A stretch of DNA of 64,000 bases from Saccharina japonica (taxonomy: Eukaryota > Sar > Phaeophyceae > Laminariales > Laminariaceae), in NCBI GenBank assembly GCA_008828725.1, contig MEHQ01002926.1, positions 26,338 to 90,337 on the forward strand, in the 5' to 3' direction. Shown here piece by piece: positions 33,087-46,400 of the stretch (the first letter of the stretch is position 1; each line of letters opens with the position of its first letter). The position numbers and the translations under genes are program-made. The notes below the pieces were generated by a model. That model was given only the letters and a program-made list of their open reading frames with translations, was not told the origin of the DNA and searched no databases.

Positions 33087-33344
33087 ATGGGTACGATGTT
33101 CCCAAACGATGCCGAGGCTCACCCCCTCACCCGCCTAGTGCTCATACTGGCCACACCCCAGAGCGCCGCCCTCGTAGTCACGGCTTCCCTCATGGCAGTC
33201 GCCATGTGCATATTCAGCGATCGGACTCAGGCAAACCGCACAGAGAACCACTGGGACGAGGTGTGTCGGCAGGTCCTTCGGGACAGGGATGGGGTCGATC
33301 ACCAGGTCCTTGCGGGAGCAGCCGGTGATGACGGCATGCAGCAG
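33087..33344 (+). CDS. FAAH: FAAH exon 1 (membrane anchor)
   Basis: 86 codons from ATG at 33087. Starts [16 protein letters not shown], then a hydrophobic helix [20 protein letters not shown] and AVAMCIF, then a charged stretch. Donor CAG/GTGAGG, phase 0, matching exon 2. A longer frame opens at 32994, but the CAG-rich run before 33087 looks untranslated. Link to FAAH rests on phase, order and topology, not on sequence motifs. Confidence 0.6.
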
Positions 33345-36300
33345 GTGAGGTGCTGTCTGCTGTCTATTGCTATGCAGGTGATAGGTTGTCGCCGTGGGGC
33401 TGTCGGGTCTGCGCGTGGTCGTTGGGCGGGCTGGTAGCCCAAAGGCTATCCCGTCGTGCAGCAGCCAGCGGCGGGAAGTGCCGCAAGCTCGAGCGTCGTA
33501 TCGAGCTTGAGCTTTGGATTGGGGCTCATTCATTTGCGGAAAGCGGAAAGACGTCGTATATACAAATGCGGGGCGTACGTACGGTTGGAATGTTGAATCT
33601 TGATTGTTGCAAATGGAACAAGATTGCACAGATGTACTCCCTCGATACTCCGAGTATCGGGAGTATTGAACACCGAAATACTTCAGCATTCGAGTAAAAT
33701 ACTCCGAGTAATACTCTAACCCGGAGTACCTCGGAGTACATAACCCCGAAATACTCCGAGTATTACTTGTACCTCGGAGTATGAAACCCTGAAATACTCC
33801 GAGTATTGAAAGTATTAGCAGTACGAAATGCCGAAATACTCCGAGTACTCAAAGTACGAGCGGTACATGATCCCTAAGTACTCCGAGTACAGAAATTATT
33901 CCGGAGTATCGAACCCCAAAATACTCCGAGTGCAGCAGTATTCCGGAGTATCGAACCCTGAAATACTCGAGTACAAGCAGTATCGAGAGTGTTCATACCC
34001 GAAATACTCCGAGTACCAGCAGTATCCCGGAGTATCGAACCCCGAAATACTCCGAGTACACGAAGTACCTGAAGTATTTTATCTCCAATACTCGTTACTT
34101 TACTCCGAGTTACTCGGAGCATCTGTGCAAGATTAGAATGCTATCATTGCTACCATACACTCGTGCTATGTACACGTACGTACGTATAAAACACGAGTGC
34201 TGCACGAATATCCCAGGTCTACGAGTACTGCTACCTCATACTGTATGATAGCCTCACACCCGGTCCACGCTCACGTACTGCATGCATAAGCGTGCACGTT
34301 GTATATCTTTTCAGTTGATCCAGACGAGTCGCCCACTGGCTTCTCATACCGGGTACCAGGTCGTACCAGGTATCATATTCACACCCTTCACGAGGATAAT
34401 GCACCACGCAGATGGCAAGTTGAACACCATCCATCAACCAGCAACCAATCTGGTTGAATTCACAGCTGCTGCCGCGTTCATGTTCCTGCTGCTATAATAC
34501 GCGTACTGCCGTACTGCTGTACCAGTGGGGTAACAATCCTGGGCTCAAGTTTTCAAGGCTGAAGCTATGTAAAATCTGCGTTACACGTCGGTCTCTCGGG
34601 CTTGACGCTCGACGTGCATTCTTCGTGACGGGTATCTAGATAGACCGGTGACAATCCTGGGATGGGATTATAAAGCCAGAGTCACAATAGTCAACAAGCC
34701 AGCAGGACGATTGCAAAGGGCACGGGAAGTTCAGGCGATCATCATTATGTGCGCAGGGAAAACGCATTCAGGCCATATTACGAGTAGAACTCCGTATTAG
34801 GCTCAGTCTGCTCGTACTGCTGCGTATAGACTACGTACGTAGGCCGTCAAGTACATTCGTGCTGCGCGTTCAGATTAACACTGGTATTTCTTCAGCTGCT
34901 GCTGCTATGCCAACCCCCCCCCCCTCCCCCATTAATTCGACGCTGTCATCCATATGCAATAAACTCCGCCTCACAAGCGGTTGTTAGCAGGATGCAGCTC
35001 GCCCTTCATGCGACTCGCCCGGCACCTCACGACGCTTCGCGCTTGGTGCAAGAAATGTCTGTATGGTCGGTGAAAACCCGACGTGCTCCGTCCCGGCATT
35101 GTAGGGATGCGAGGGTCTGTGGTCATACGACTACTTCCATGCATGACATGGGTACAACCCCCTCGTCTATTAGGCGTAGGAACGATGCTCCATCTCGAAC
35201 GGGGTGCGTGGTCAATGGTCAAATGACTAAGGCAAGCAAACAAATGGAGTACACCCCCCCCCCCGCCGTCTTATGCTACACAGAAAAATCAAGAGGCCGA
35301 GGACACGCGCATCGCGAGGATGCGCGGCACCGAGCTGATGGCGGCCATGCACGAAGGCTCCCTGTCATCCGAGAGAACAGTAGCCGCCTTTTCCCGCCGG
35401 TCTCGAGCCATCGGCAGCGAAAAACACCAAGCGGTCACCCAAGAGTTTTACGACCAGGCCATTCGGTACGCGGCGGTTACAGACGCGGGTAGACTGGGGG
35501 GGGACGCTGGTGTCAGTAGCAGCAGCGACGGGGGGGCGGGCGGAAGGAGGGTGCTCGAGGGGATGCCCATTAGCGTGAAAGACTCCATTCATATGGAGGG
35601 AGCGGTGAGCGAGAGTAAGAAGGGCGAGGGTTGCCCGCTTCTGTATGTTCATCACTTAAGATCAAACGTTGTGGATGGTGCGGAAATTGTACAGGAATGT
35701 TCCCTTTCAGTTGCTTTAAACATGATTTCTACTTCGAATCCAAGTAGTGGATGGACCCTTTTCCCTACTGCAGGTTAACATCTAATCCCAAGCACGTACG
35801 AGTATTTATCGTGGTCGTTTCCCGAAGCGTGGATTTAGTTCTAGATGGGTCATTACAAAGTAGGACCAGCATACAGGCGACTTGTTTTCGTTTCCGACGC
35901 ACCCACCCCCCCGTCGACGCCCCCTTATCGACCCCCCCCCCCGCCCGCCCCTGCCTCCGTCACCGCCATGTGCTATTGTGTCCAATAGCTGACGACTTGC
36001 GGCATTGCGTGCAAGGCCGCCTTGGGCCCCAGCGAGGAGGACGGGCTGCTGGTCAAGGTCATGCGCGCGCACGGGGCTATACCGTTCGTTCGCGGCAACG
36101 TTCCGCAATGCCTGTGAGAGGGAGAGAGCCTTTTTCTGCCGTAACTATATATGCCGCAAGCAGACCGCCGCAGGGAGAAGTCCACACCTCGCTCTGCGTC
36201 TTTGGCACGCACGCACGCACCCACGCACGCACACTTGTTTTCGAAAATACACCCAGCTTTGTTGTGCGTCGGTGTCCATCTATGTACTCGTACCGACAGC

Positions 36301-37396
36301 AGCGACGTTTGTGCGTGCTTGCGTGCGTGTGTGTGTTTGTACTCGCGTGTAGGAAGGGTAGGAGGCAAGCAATTTTGTCGGTTTTATCGTCTTGCGAGTC
36401 GCTCGCGACGCACTTAAAACACCTCGCGGCCGGTCCGCTCGTCGTGCAGATTCCGGAGAAAGCTTGAAGTTTGTCGTAAAAATTGTTCACGCGGTGTGCC
36501 GCCTTATCGTCCAAGGGACGCGCGCAACGACTGACCTGACCTGGGACCCTGAGAAAAAAATGGACGAACCTGATGTTTCATGAGCCCAGGGTCGTGACAC
36601 GTCCCTGTTATATACCGGGCCGTTACGCGAGTCCGCGGCCGGCATGCATCCGACTTCTCCTTCAACTCCCCCCAGGGCTGTTGGTAGATGAAGCGAGCGG
36701 AGCGGTAGCGCCGAACGAGAGCGACGCACTCAAAATCAAATACTTCACCCACCCCATCCACCCGTACGCGCGCGACAAAAAGTATGTGCCCCAGAGACGT
36801 GATACAGAGTCACTCGACCGTGTGTCATAACCTTGGAGTTGAACATTATAACATCATACCCCCCCCCCCCCTCCTCAATAAATACCAATATATATATTTT
36901 TGTAAATTGGATTGACGTCGGTTGGCGACGACGCTGTACAGCACGGGTCTCACTGCGTGAGCTAGACAATCAGGGTACCATATTTTTGTTTTCGGCGGTC
37001 ACTAAGGCTGGCGTTTGAGGTAGATCATTTGTGCGGGGTGGAGAACATTTGCTCCGCACAAGGGGGATGATCGTATCACGTAGTGTGTATACGTAGGGCA
37101 GCCATGAGGCAGTTACATAGTGCTCACACTGCTGTCTCAGGAAGTGGCCACACCAGATATAAAATTGACTCATTGAAGCTGTCATCCATATGCAAGTCCT
37201 CTTCACAAGCGGTTCTTAGTAGAATGCAGCTCACCCTTCATGCGACTCGCCCAACACCTCACGGCGTTTCGCACTTGGTGCTAGCAATGTTTGCCTGGTC
37301 GAGGAAAACCCGACATGCTCCGTCGCGGAATTTTAGGGATGCGAGGGTCTATGGTCATACGACTACGGCCATGCATGAAAATGAGGTGCACCCCCG

Positions 37397-37430
<34 letters not shown>

Positions 37431-40400
37431 CCGAGCCTCCCTTGCCCCGCGCGTGAAGCAAAATTGACGCATAACGACGCCGATCACGGTGTTTTTTTCA
37501 ACATGCCTGCCCGGCTTGTTTGTTTGTTTCCGTCTGTTTTTGGCAAGGTATCGCCCCATATACCCCCTGTCCCCGCATCCTTCTCACCCCTCCTCCTACC
37601 CCCCACCCTTCCCCCCTCCGACCCATCCCACACCACCTCCGCCCCCCTCCCCCCTCCCTCCCCTACCCCGTACCCTTCTCCCCTCCCCTCCGTCCCGGAT
37701 TAGCGATAGGGTTTGTGAGAGACCACCCCCATCCCCCTTCCGCATTGTAGGGATGCGAGGGTCTAATGGTCATACGACTACGGCCATGCACGACATGGGT
37801 ACACCCCCCCCCTCTCTCCTACTTCCCCTCCTCGCAACACCCCCCCCGCCCCCCTTTGGTGCTAGCAATGTCTGCCTGGTCGGTGAAAACCCGGCATGCT
37901 CCGTCCCGGCATTGTAGGGATGCGAGGGTCTATGGTCATACGACTACGGCCATGCATGAAAATGAAGCACACACCCCCCTATCCGCCATGGTCGAAACCG
38001 ACTCTTCGCAGGATGATGGCCGAGAGCCTTAACGCCATTTTCGGACGGTCGGAAAACCCGTGGATGTTGGGCCGCACCCCCGGCGGCAGCAGTGGGGGAG
38101 AAGCAAGCCTCGTTTCGTCACGATGCGCGCCGCTAGCGATCGGGAGCGACGTCGGCGGGTCCATCCGCATTCCATGCCATTTTACGGGGACTTGTGGGCT
38201 CAAGCCGACCCCGGAGAGGATGAGCTCTAAGGGCATGGCGACTCTGGCCGAGGTGGGCGGGGCTTCTCGTGTTTGTGTGTACGTACCTGGTACGTGTTTT
38301 TTGTGTGTGTTGTGTCTTTGTTTTTGTTTTCTTGTGATTTTGTTTGTGGTTTGTTCTGTTCTGTTCTGTTTTGTTTTGTCTTGTCTTGATATTGTTTGGT
38401 ACGAACACTGTCGACGCGCGGTCAAACTGTTCAAGAAGAACATGAAATGTACGTACATTCGACGATTGTCTGTGAAAAAAACATGGATAGAACGAAAAAA
38501 TATATAGCAAGGATCTACCAGGTATTGTTGAATGCCTCTTCGAGCAAAAACAGAGCGAACATCGCCCCGACAAAACAGTCTCAATCGTATATATAAGTCA
38601 TTCTGAACTATTTTCCGCCGTTTTTATTGGCGTGCGTCTTTTTTTTTCTTTCCAGGACGGCAAAAATGGGCAGAGAATCATTCAAGTCGTCGCGGGGCCC
38701 ATCGCCAACTGCGTGGACGATCTGAACCTAGCCATGACCGCGCTCTGCTCTCCGGTTATGTGGGACGGCGACGCCTCCATACCCCGCCTGCCCTGGGACA
38801 GCAGCATGGCAGAAGACGGCCCCGGTCGACCACTGAAGGTGTGATATAGCAGTACATGATGTGTGGTGCTTTGTTTTTTTTTTTCGAGCGCGGAAATCTA
38901 CGAAGCTGCTGTGTCCTTGACTCTGTCACGCTGCCACACCCCATACAGCCGACCTTACCTAACCAAACGCTGACTACGCCCGCTACGACTTATACCCGAC
39001 GCCGACTACGTGTATTGACTTTGTATGGACCGCCGATTTACGTCTAGTTTAGCTCGTGCGTAGTGCTGATCGCGTATATTTCACGTGCCAGGGTAGTACC
39101 CAACGCCCATTACGTCTAGCCCAAGTTGCGTAAAACGCCAATGATGTCTACGTTAAGTCGTCACAAATTGCACCCAACAAAATTTACCTCGCCGGACACC
39201 TCAAACGCCTACGAGTACTACTTTATCTGTGCAATCTTGTTCCATTTGCAACAATCAAGATTCAACATTCCAACCGTACGTACGCCCCGCATTTGTATAT
39301 ACGACGTCTTTCCGCTTTCCGCAAATGAATGAGCCCCAATCCAAAGCTCAAGCTCGATACGACGCTCGAGCTTGCGGCACTTCCCGCCGCTGGCTGCTGC
39401 ACGACGGGATAGCCTTTGGGCTACCAGCCCGCCCAACGACCACGCGCAGACCCGACAGCCCCACGGCGACAACCTATCACCTGCATAGCAATAGACAGCA
39501 GACAGCACCTCACCTGCTGCATGCCGTCATCACCGGCTGCTCCCGCAAGGACCTGGTGATCGACCCCATCCCTGTCCCGAAGGACCTGCCGACACACCTC
39601 GTCCCAGTGGTTCTCTGTGCGGTTTGCCTGAGTCCGATCGCTGAATATGCACATGGCGACTGCCATGAGGGAAGCCGTGACTACGAGGGCGGCGCTCTGG
39701 GGTGTGGCCAGTATGAGCACTAGGCGGGTGAGGGGGTGAGCCTCGGCATCGTTTGGGAACATCGTACCCATACTGCTGATCTGTGCAATCTTGTTCCATT
39801 TGCAACAATCAAGATTCAACATTCCAACCGTACGTACGCCCCGCATTTGTATATACGACGTCTTTCCGCTTTCCGCAAATGAATGAGCCCCAATCCAAAG
39901 CTCAAGCTCGATACGACGCTCGAGCTTGCGGCACTTCCCGCCGCTGGCTGCTGCACGACGGGATAGCCTTTGGGCTACCAGCCCGCCCAACGACCACGCG
40001 CAGACCCGACAGCCCCACGGCGACAACCTATCACCTGCATAGCAATAGACAGCAGACAGCACCTCACCTGCTGCATGCCGTCATCACCGGCTGCTCCCGC
40101 AAGGACCTGGTGATCGACCCCATCCCTGTCCCGAAGGACCTGCCGACACACCTCGTCCCAGTGGTTCTCTGTGCGGTTTGCCTGAGTCCGATCGCTGAAT
40201 ATGCACATGGCGACTGCCATGAGGGAAGCCGTGACTACGAGGGCGGCGCTCTGGGGTGTGGCCAGTATGAGCACTAGGCGGGTGAGGGGGTGAGCCTCGG
40301 CATCGTTTGGGAACATCGTACCCATACTGCTGGTACCTATTGCCTATTGCTGGTTGAAACGTTCCACAGATGCTCCGAGTATACTCGATACTCCGAGTAT

Positions 40401-43400
40401 ACTCGGAGTATCGAGAGTATCGAGTATTTTTCGTACTCTGAGTACTGAAAGTATTAGAGTACTGGTGGCGTAAATACTCGGAGTACTTGGAGTATGAGCA
40501 GCACTGAAGGCCCAAATACTCCCGAGTACTGGGAGTATGAGCAGTACTCATCCTCGAGTTCAAGCAGTACCCGGAGTACAAACATCAAATTACTCGGAGT
40601 ACTCCGAGTATCGGGAGTATTGAACACCGAAATACTTCAGCATTCGAGTAAAATACTCCGAGTAATACTCTAACCCGGAGTACCTCGGAGTACATAACCC
40701 CGAAATACTCCGAGTATTACTTGTACCTCGGAGTATGAAACCCTGAAATACTCCGAGTATTGAAAGTATTAGCAGTACGAAATGCCGAAATACTCCGAGT
40801 ACTCAAAGTACGAGCGGTACATGATCCCTAAGTACTCCGAGTACAGAAATTATTCCGGAGTATCGAACCCCAAAATACTCCGAGTGCAGCAGTATTCCGG
40901 AGTATCGAACCCTGAAATACTCGAGTACAAGCAGTATCGAGAGTGTTCATACCCGAAATACTCCGAGTACCAGCAGTATCCCGGAGTATCGAACCCCGAA
41001 ATACTCCGAGTACACGAAGTACCTGAAGTATTTTATCTCCAATACTCGTTACTTTACTCCGAGTTACTCGGAGCATCTGTGCAAGATTAGAATGCTATCA
41101 TTGCTACCATACACTCGTGCTATGTACACGTACGTACGTATAAAACACGAGTGCTGCACGAATATCCCAGGTCTACGAGTACTGCTACCTCATACTGTAT
41201 GATAGCCTCACACCCGGTCCACGCTCACGTACTGCATGCATAAGCGTGCACGTTGTATATCTTTTCAGTTGATCCAGACGAGTCGCCCACTGGCTTCTCA
41301 TACCGGGTACCAGGTCGTACCAGGTATCATATTCACACCCTTCACGAGGATAATGCACCACGCAGATGGCAAGTTGAACACCATCCATCAACCAGCAACC
41401 AATCTGGTTGAATTCACAGCTGCTGCCGCGTTCATGTTCCTGCTGCTATAATACGCGTACTGCCGTACTGCTGTACCAGTGGGGTAACAATCCTGGGCTC
41501 AAGTTTTCAAGGCTGAAGCTATGTAAAATCTGCGTTACACGTCGGTCTCTCGGGCTTGACGCTCGACGTGCATTCTTCGTGACGGGTATCTAGATAGACC
41601 GGTGACAATCCTGGGATGGGATTATAAAGCCAGAGTCACAATAGTCAACAAGCCAGCAGGACGATTGCAAAGGGCACGGGAAGTTCAGGCGATCATCATT
41701 ATGTGCGCAGGGAAAACGCATTCAGGCCATATTACGAGTAGAACTCCGTATTAGGCTCAGTCTGCTCGTACTGCTGCGTATAGACTACGTACGTAGGCCG
41801 TCAAGTACATTCGTGCTGCGCGTTCAGATTAACACTGGTATTTCTTCAGCTGCTGCTGCTATGCCAACCCCCCCCCCCCCCTCCCCCATTAATTCGACGC
41901 TGTCATCCATATGCAATAAACTCCGCCTCACAAGCGGTTGTTAGCAGGATGCAGCTCGCCCTTCATGCGACTCGCCCGGCACCTCACGACGCTTCGCGCT
42001 TGGTGCAAGAAATGTCTGTATGGTCGGTGAAAACCCGACGTGCTCCGTCCCGGCATTGTAGGGATGCGAGGGTCTGTGGTCATACGACTACTTCCATGCA
42101 TGACATGGGTACAACCCCCTCGTCTATTAGGCGTAGGAACGATGCTCCATCTCGAACGGGGTGCGTGGTCAATGGTCAAATGACTAAGGCAAGCAAACAA
42201 ATGGAGTACACCCCCCCCCCCGCCGTCTTATGCTACACAGAAAAATCAAGAGGCCGAGGACACGCGCATCGCGAGGATGCGCGGCACCGAGCTGATGGCG
42301 GCCATGCACGAAGGCTCCCTGTCATCCGAGAGAACAGTAGCCGCCTTTTCCCGCCGGTCTCGAGCCATCGGCAGCGAAAAACACCAAGCGGTCACCCAAG
42401 AGTTTTACGACCAGGCCATTCGGTACGCGGCGGTTACAGACGCGGGTAGACTGGGGGGGGACGCTGGTGTCAGTAGCAGCAGCGACGGGGGGGCGGGCGG
42501 AAGGAGGGTGCTCGAGGGGATGCCCATTAGCGTGAAAGACTCCATTCATATGGAGGGAGCGGTGAGCGAGAGTAAGAAGGGCGAGGGTTGCCCGCTTCTG
42601 TATGTTTACCACTTAAGATCAAACGTTGTGGCTGGTGCGGAAATTGTACAGGAATGTTCCCTTTCAGTTGCTTTAAACATGATTTCTACTTCGAATCCAA
42701 GTAGTGGATGGACCCTTTTCCCTACTGCAGGTTAACATCTAATCCCAAGCACGTACGAGTATTTATCGTGGTCGTTTCCCGAAGCGTGGATTTAGTTCTA
42801 GATGGGTCATTACAAAGTAGGACCAGCATACAGGCGACTTGTTTTCGTTTCCGACGCACCCACCCCCCCGTCGACGCCCCCTTATCGACCCCCCCGCCCG
42901 CCCGCCCCTGCCTCCGTCACCGCCATGTGCTATTGTGTCCAATAGCTGACGACTTGCGGCATTGCGTGCAAGGCCGCCTTGGGCCCCAGCGAGGAGGACG
43001 GGCTGCTGGTCAAGGTCATGCGCGCGCACGGGGCTATACCGTTCGTTCGCGGCAACGTTCCGCAATGCCTGTGAGAGGGAGAGAGCCTTTTTCTGCCGTA
43101 ACTATATATGCCGCAAGCAGACCGCCGCAGGGAGAAGTCCACACCTCGCTCTGCGTCTTTGGCACGCACGCACGCACCCACGCACGCACACTTGTTTTCG
43201 AAAATACACCCAGCTTTGTTGTGCGTCGGTGTCCATCTATGTACTCGTACCGACAGCAGCGACGTTTGTGCGTGCTTGCGTGCGTGTGTGTGTTTGTACT
43301 CGCGTGTAGGAAGGGTAGGAGGCAAGCAATTTTGTCGGTTTTATCGTCTTGCGAGTCGCTCGCGACGCACTTAAAACACCTCGCGGCCGGTCCGCTCGTC

Positions 43401-46400
43401 GTGCAGATTCCGGAGAAAGCTTGAAGTTTGTCGTAAAAATTGCTCACGCGGTGTGCCGCCTTATCGTCCAAGGGACGCGCGCAACGACTGACCTGACCTG
43501 GGACCCTGAGAAAAAAATGGACGAACCTGATGTTTCATGAGCCCAGGGTCGTGACACGTCCCTGTTATATACCGGGCCGTTACGCGAGTCCGCGGCCGGC
43601 ATGCATCCGACTTCTCCTTCAACTCCCCCCAGGGCTGTTGGTAGATGAAGCGAGCGGAGCGGTAGCGCCGAACGAGAGCGACGCACTCAAAATAAAATAC
43701 TTCACCCACCCCATCCACCCGTACGCGCGCGACAAAAAGTATGTGCCCCAGAGACGTGATACATTTCAGCACCTCCAAGAGGAACAGCGCCGCTTAGTCG
43801 CAACCTTAACCGCCCCCCCCCCCACATATAAATATATGATATATTTATAGGTTGGGTTGGCGTCGGTTGGCAACGACGCTGTAAAACACGCCACTCGCTG
43901 CGTGAGCTAGACAACCAGGGTGCCGTTTTTTTTTATTTTTTTCGCGGTCACCAAAGCTGAGCGCGTCGGTAGATCATTTTGCGGGTGCGAGACCTTTGTT
44001 CGCACACAGGGAGTTGTTCGTATCACGTAGTGTTAATATTGTAAAGCGTCCGCGAGCAGTTACATAGTAAACATTTGCTTGTCTTCCGGCGAATGGCACA
44101 CATCAGAAATTAAATTAAACTCATGAAGCTGTCGTCATATTTGCAAGTCCGCCTCAGCAGGCGGTTCTGAGCAGATGCAGCTCCCCTCATTGCGACTCGC
44201 CCAATACCTCCGGCGGTTTCGCGCTTGGTGCAAGCAATGTCTGCCTGTTCGGTGAAAACCCAACCGCGGCCTCGCGTCCCGTCATTTAGGGATGCGAGGG
44301 TTCTCATGGTCAATGACTACAGGCCGCTGCACAAACTTGAGTACACCCCCCCCCCCCCCCCCTCTTCCTTTCCCCCCGCCGACCTTCCCTGCCCCGCGCG
44401 TGAAGAAAAATTGACGCATACGACGCGATCACGGTGTTTTTTCAACATGCCTGCCCGGCTTGTTGTTTGTTCGTCTGTTTTGGCAATGTATCGCCGCCTT
44501 ACCCCCTGTCCCGCATCCTCTCACCTCTCCTACCCCCCTCCGCCCCCTTCCCTCCCCATCCCCACCCACCTCCGCCCCTCCGCCCCTCCCCCGCACCTCC
44601 CTCCCCCCCCTTATCCCTCACCCCTCATCCCACCCCTAGCCCCGACTACTTCGTCCGGCATTGAGATAGGGATCGAAGGGTCTTATGGAGTTTACGACTA
44701 CGGCCATCACTTATTATCGGTACATTCCCTACCCTCCCCCCACCCATTCCCCCCCCCCCTATCGCTTTTGTGCTAGCTAATGTCTCCCTGGTCGGCGAAA
44801 ACCCGGCATGTTCCGTCCCGGCATTGTAGGGATGCGAGGGTCTATGGTCACACGACTACGGCCATGCACGACATGAATATCGAGTACACCTACCCCCCCC
44901 CTATCCGCCATGGTCGAAACCGACTCTTCGCAGGATGATGGCCGAGAGCCTTAACGCCATTTTCGGACGGTCGGAAAACCCGTGGATGTTGGGCCGCACC
45001 CCCGGCGGCAGCAGTGGGGGAGAAGCAAGCCTCGTTTCGTCACGATGCGCGCCGCTAGCGATCGGGAGCGACGTCGGCGGATCCATCCGCATTCCATGCC
45101 ATTTTACGGGGACTTGTGGGCTCAAGCCGACCCCGGAGAGGATGAGCTCTAAGGGCATGGCGACTCTGGCCGAGGTGGGCGGGGCTTCTCGTGTTTGTGT
45201 GTACGTACCTGGTACGTGTTTGTTGTGTGTGTTGTGTCTTTGTTTTTGTTTTCTTGTGATTTTGTTTGTGGTTTGTTCTGTTCTGTTCTGTTCTGTTTTG
45301 TCTTGTCTTGATATTGTTTGGTACGAACACTGTCGACGCGCGGTCAAACTGTTCAAGAAGAACATGAAATGTACGTACATTCGACGATTGTCCGTGAAAA
45401 AACGCGAAAAAAACATGGATAGAACGAAAAAATATATAGCAAGGATCTACCAGGTATTGTTGAATGCCTCTTCGAGCAAAAACAGAGCGAACATCGCCCC
45501 GACAAAACAGTCTCAATCGTATATATAAGTCATTCTGAACTATTTTCCGCCGTTTTTATTGGCGTGCGTCTTTTTTTTTCTTTCCAGGACGGCAAAAATG
45601 GGCAGAGAATCATTCAAGTCGTCGCGGGGCCCATCGCCAACTGCGTGGACGATCTGAACCTAGCCATGACCGCGCTCTGCTCTCCGGTCATGTGGGACGG
45701 CGACGCCTCCATACCCCGCCTGCCCTGGGACAGCAGCATGGCAGAAGACGGCCCCGGTCGACCACTGAAGGTGTGATATAGCAGTACGTGATGTGTGGTG
45801 CTTTGTTTTTTTTTTTCGAGCGCGGAAATCTACGAAGCTGCTGTGTCCTTGACTCTGTCACGCTGCCACACCCCATACAGCCGACCTTACCTAACCAAAC
45901 GCTGACTACGCCCGCTACGACTTATACCCGACGCCGACTACGTGTATTGACTTTGTATGGACCGCCGATTTACGTCTAGTTTAGCTCGTGCGTAGTGCTG
46001 ATCGCGTATATTTTACGCGCCAGGGTAGTACCCAACGCCCATTACGTCTAGCCCAAGTTGCGTAAAACGCCAATGATGTCTACGTTAAGTCGTCACAAAT
46101 TGCACCCAACAAAATTTACCTCGCCGGACACCTCAAACGCCTACGAGTACTACTTTGGTCGAACCCCCCCCCCCGCCCCCCAACTATTTGTTCTCGTTTG
46201 TTTCTCGCTTTTCTCGCTGAACGTCACACATTCCACTCAATAAAACTTAACTCACCTTCGAGCTACCACTACTAAGCCTTCGAGGTACCACTACTAAGTT
46301 GGTCGAACCCCCGCCCCCCAACTCTTCTCTCTCGATTGTCTCCCGCTTTTCTCGCTGTTTCAGATCGGATTTTTCACGACGGACCACTGGTTTCAGCCGT

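Larger units (their letters stand above)
33640..46160. repeat. Direct segmental pair: 33640-39222 and 40595-46155
   Basis: The two blocks share order and sequence (offset about 6957 bp near exon 2) with scattered SNPs, differing C-tract lengths, a 10-nt insertion (CGAAAAAAAC region near 45400) and a diverged patch around 36800-37060 / 43755-44000. Only the second block continues into exon 6. Best read as two haplotypes placed in tandem. Confidence 0.85.

Noticed and set aside
37855-37985. Similarity of GGTCTATGGTCATACGACTA to the 5' end of 5S rRNA
   Set aside because: Only about 15 nt resemble 5S rRNA and the rest of the element does not; the resemblance is weak and at the element's 3' end, not its promoter end.
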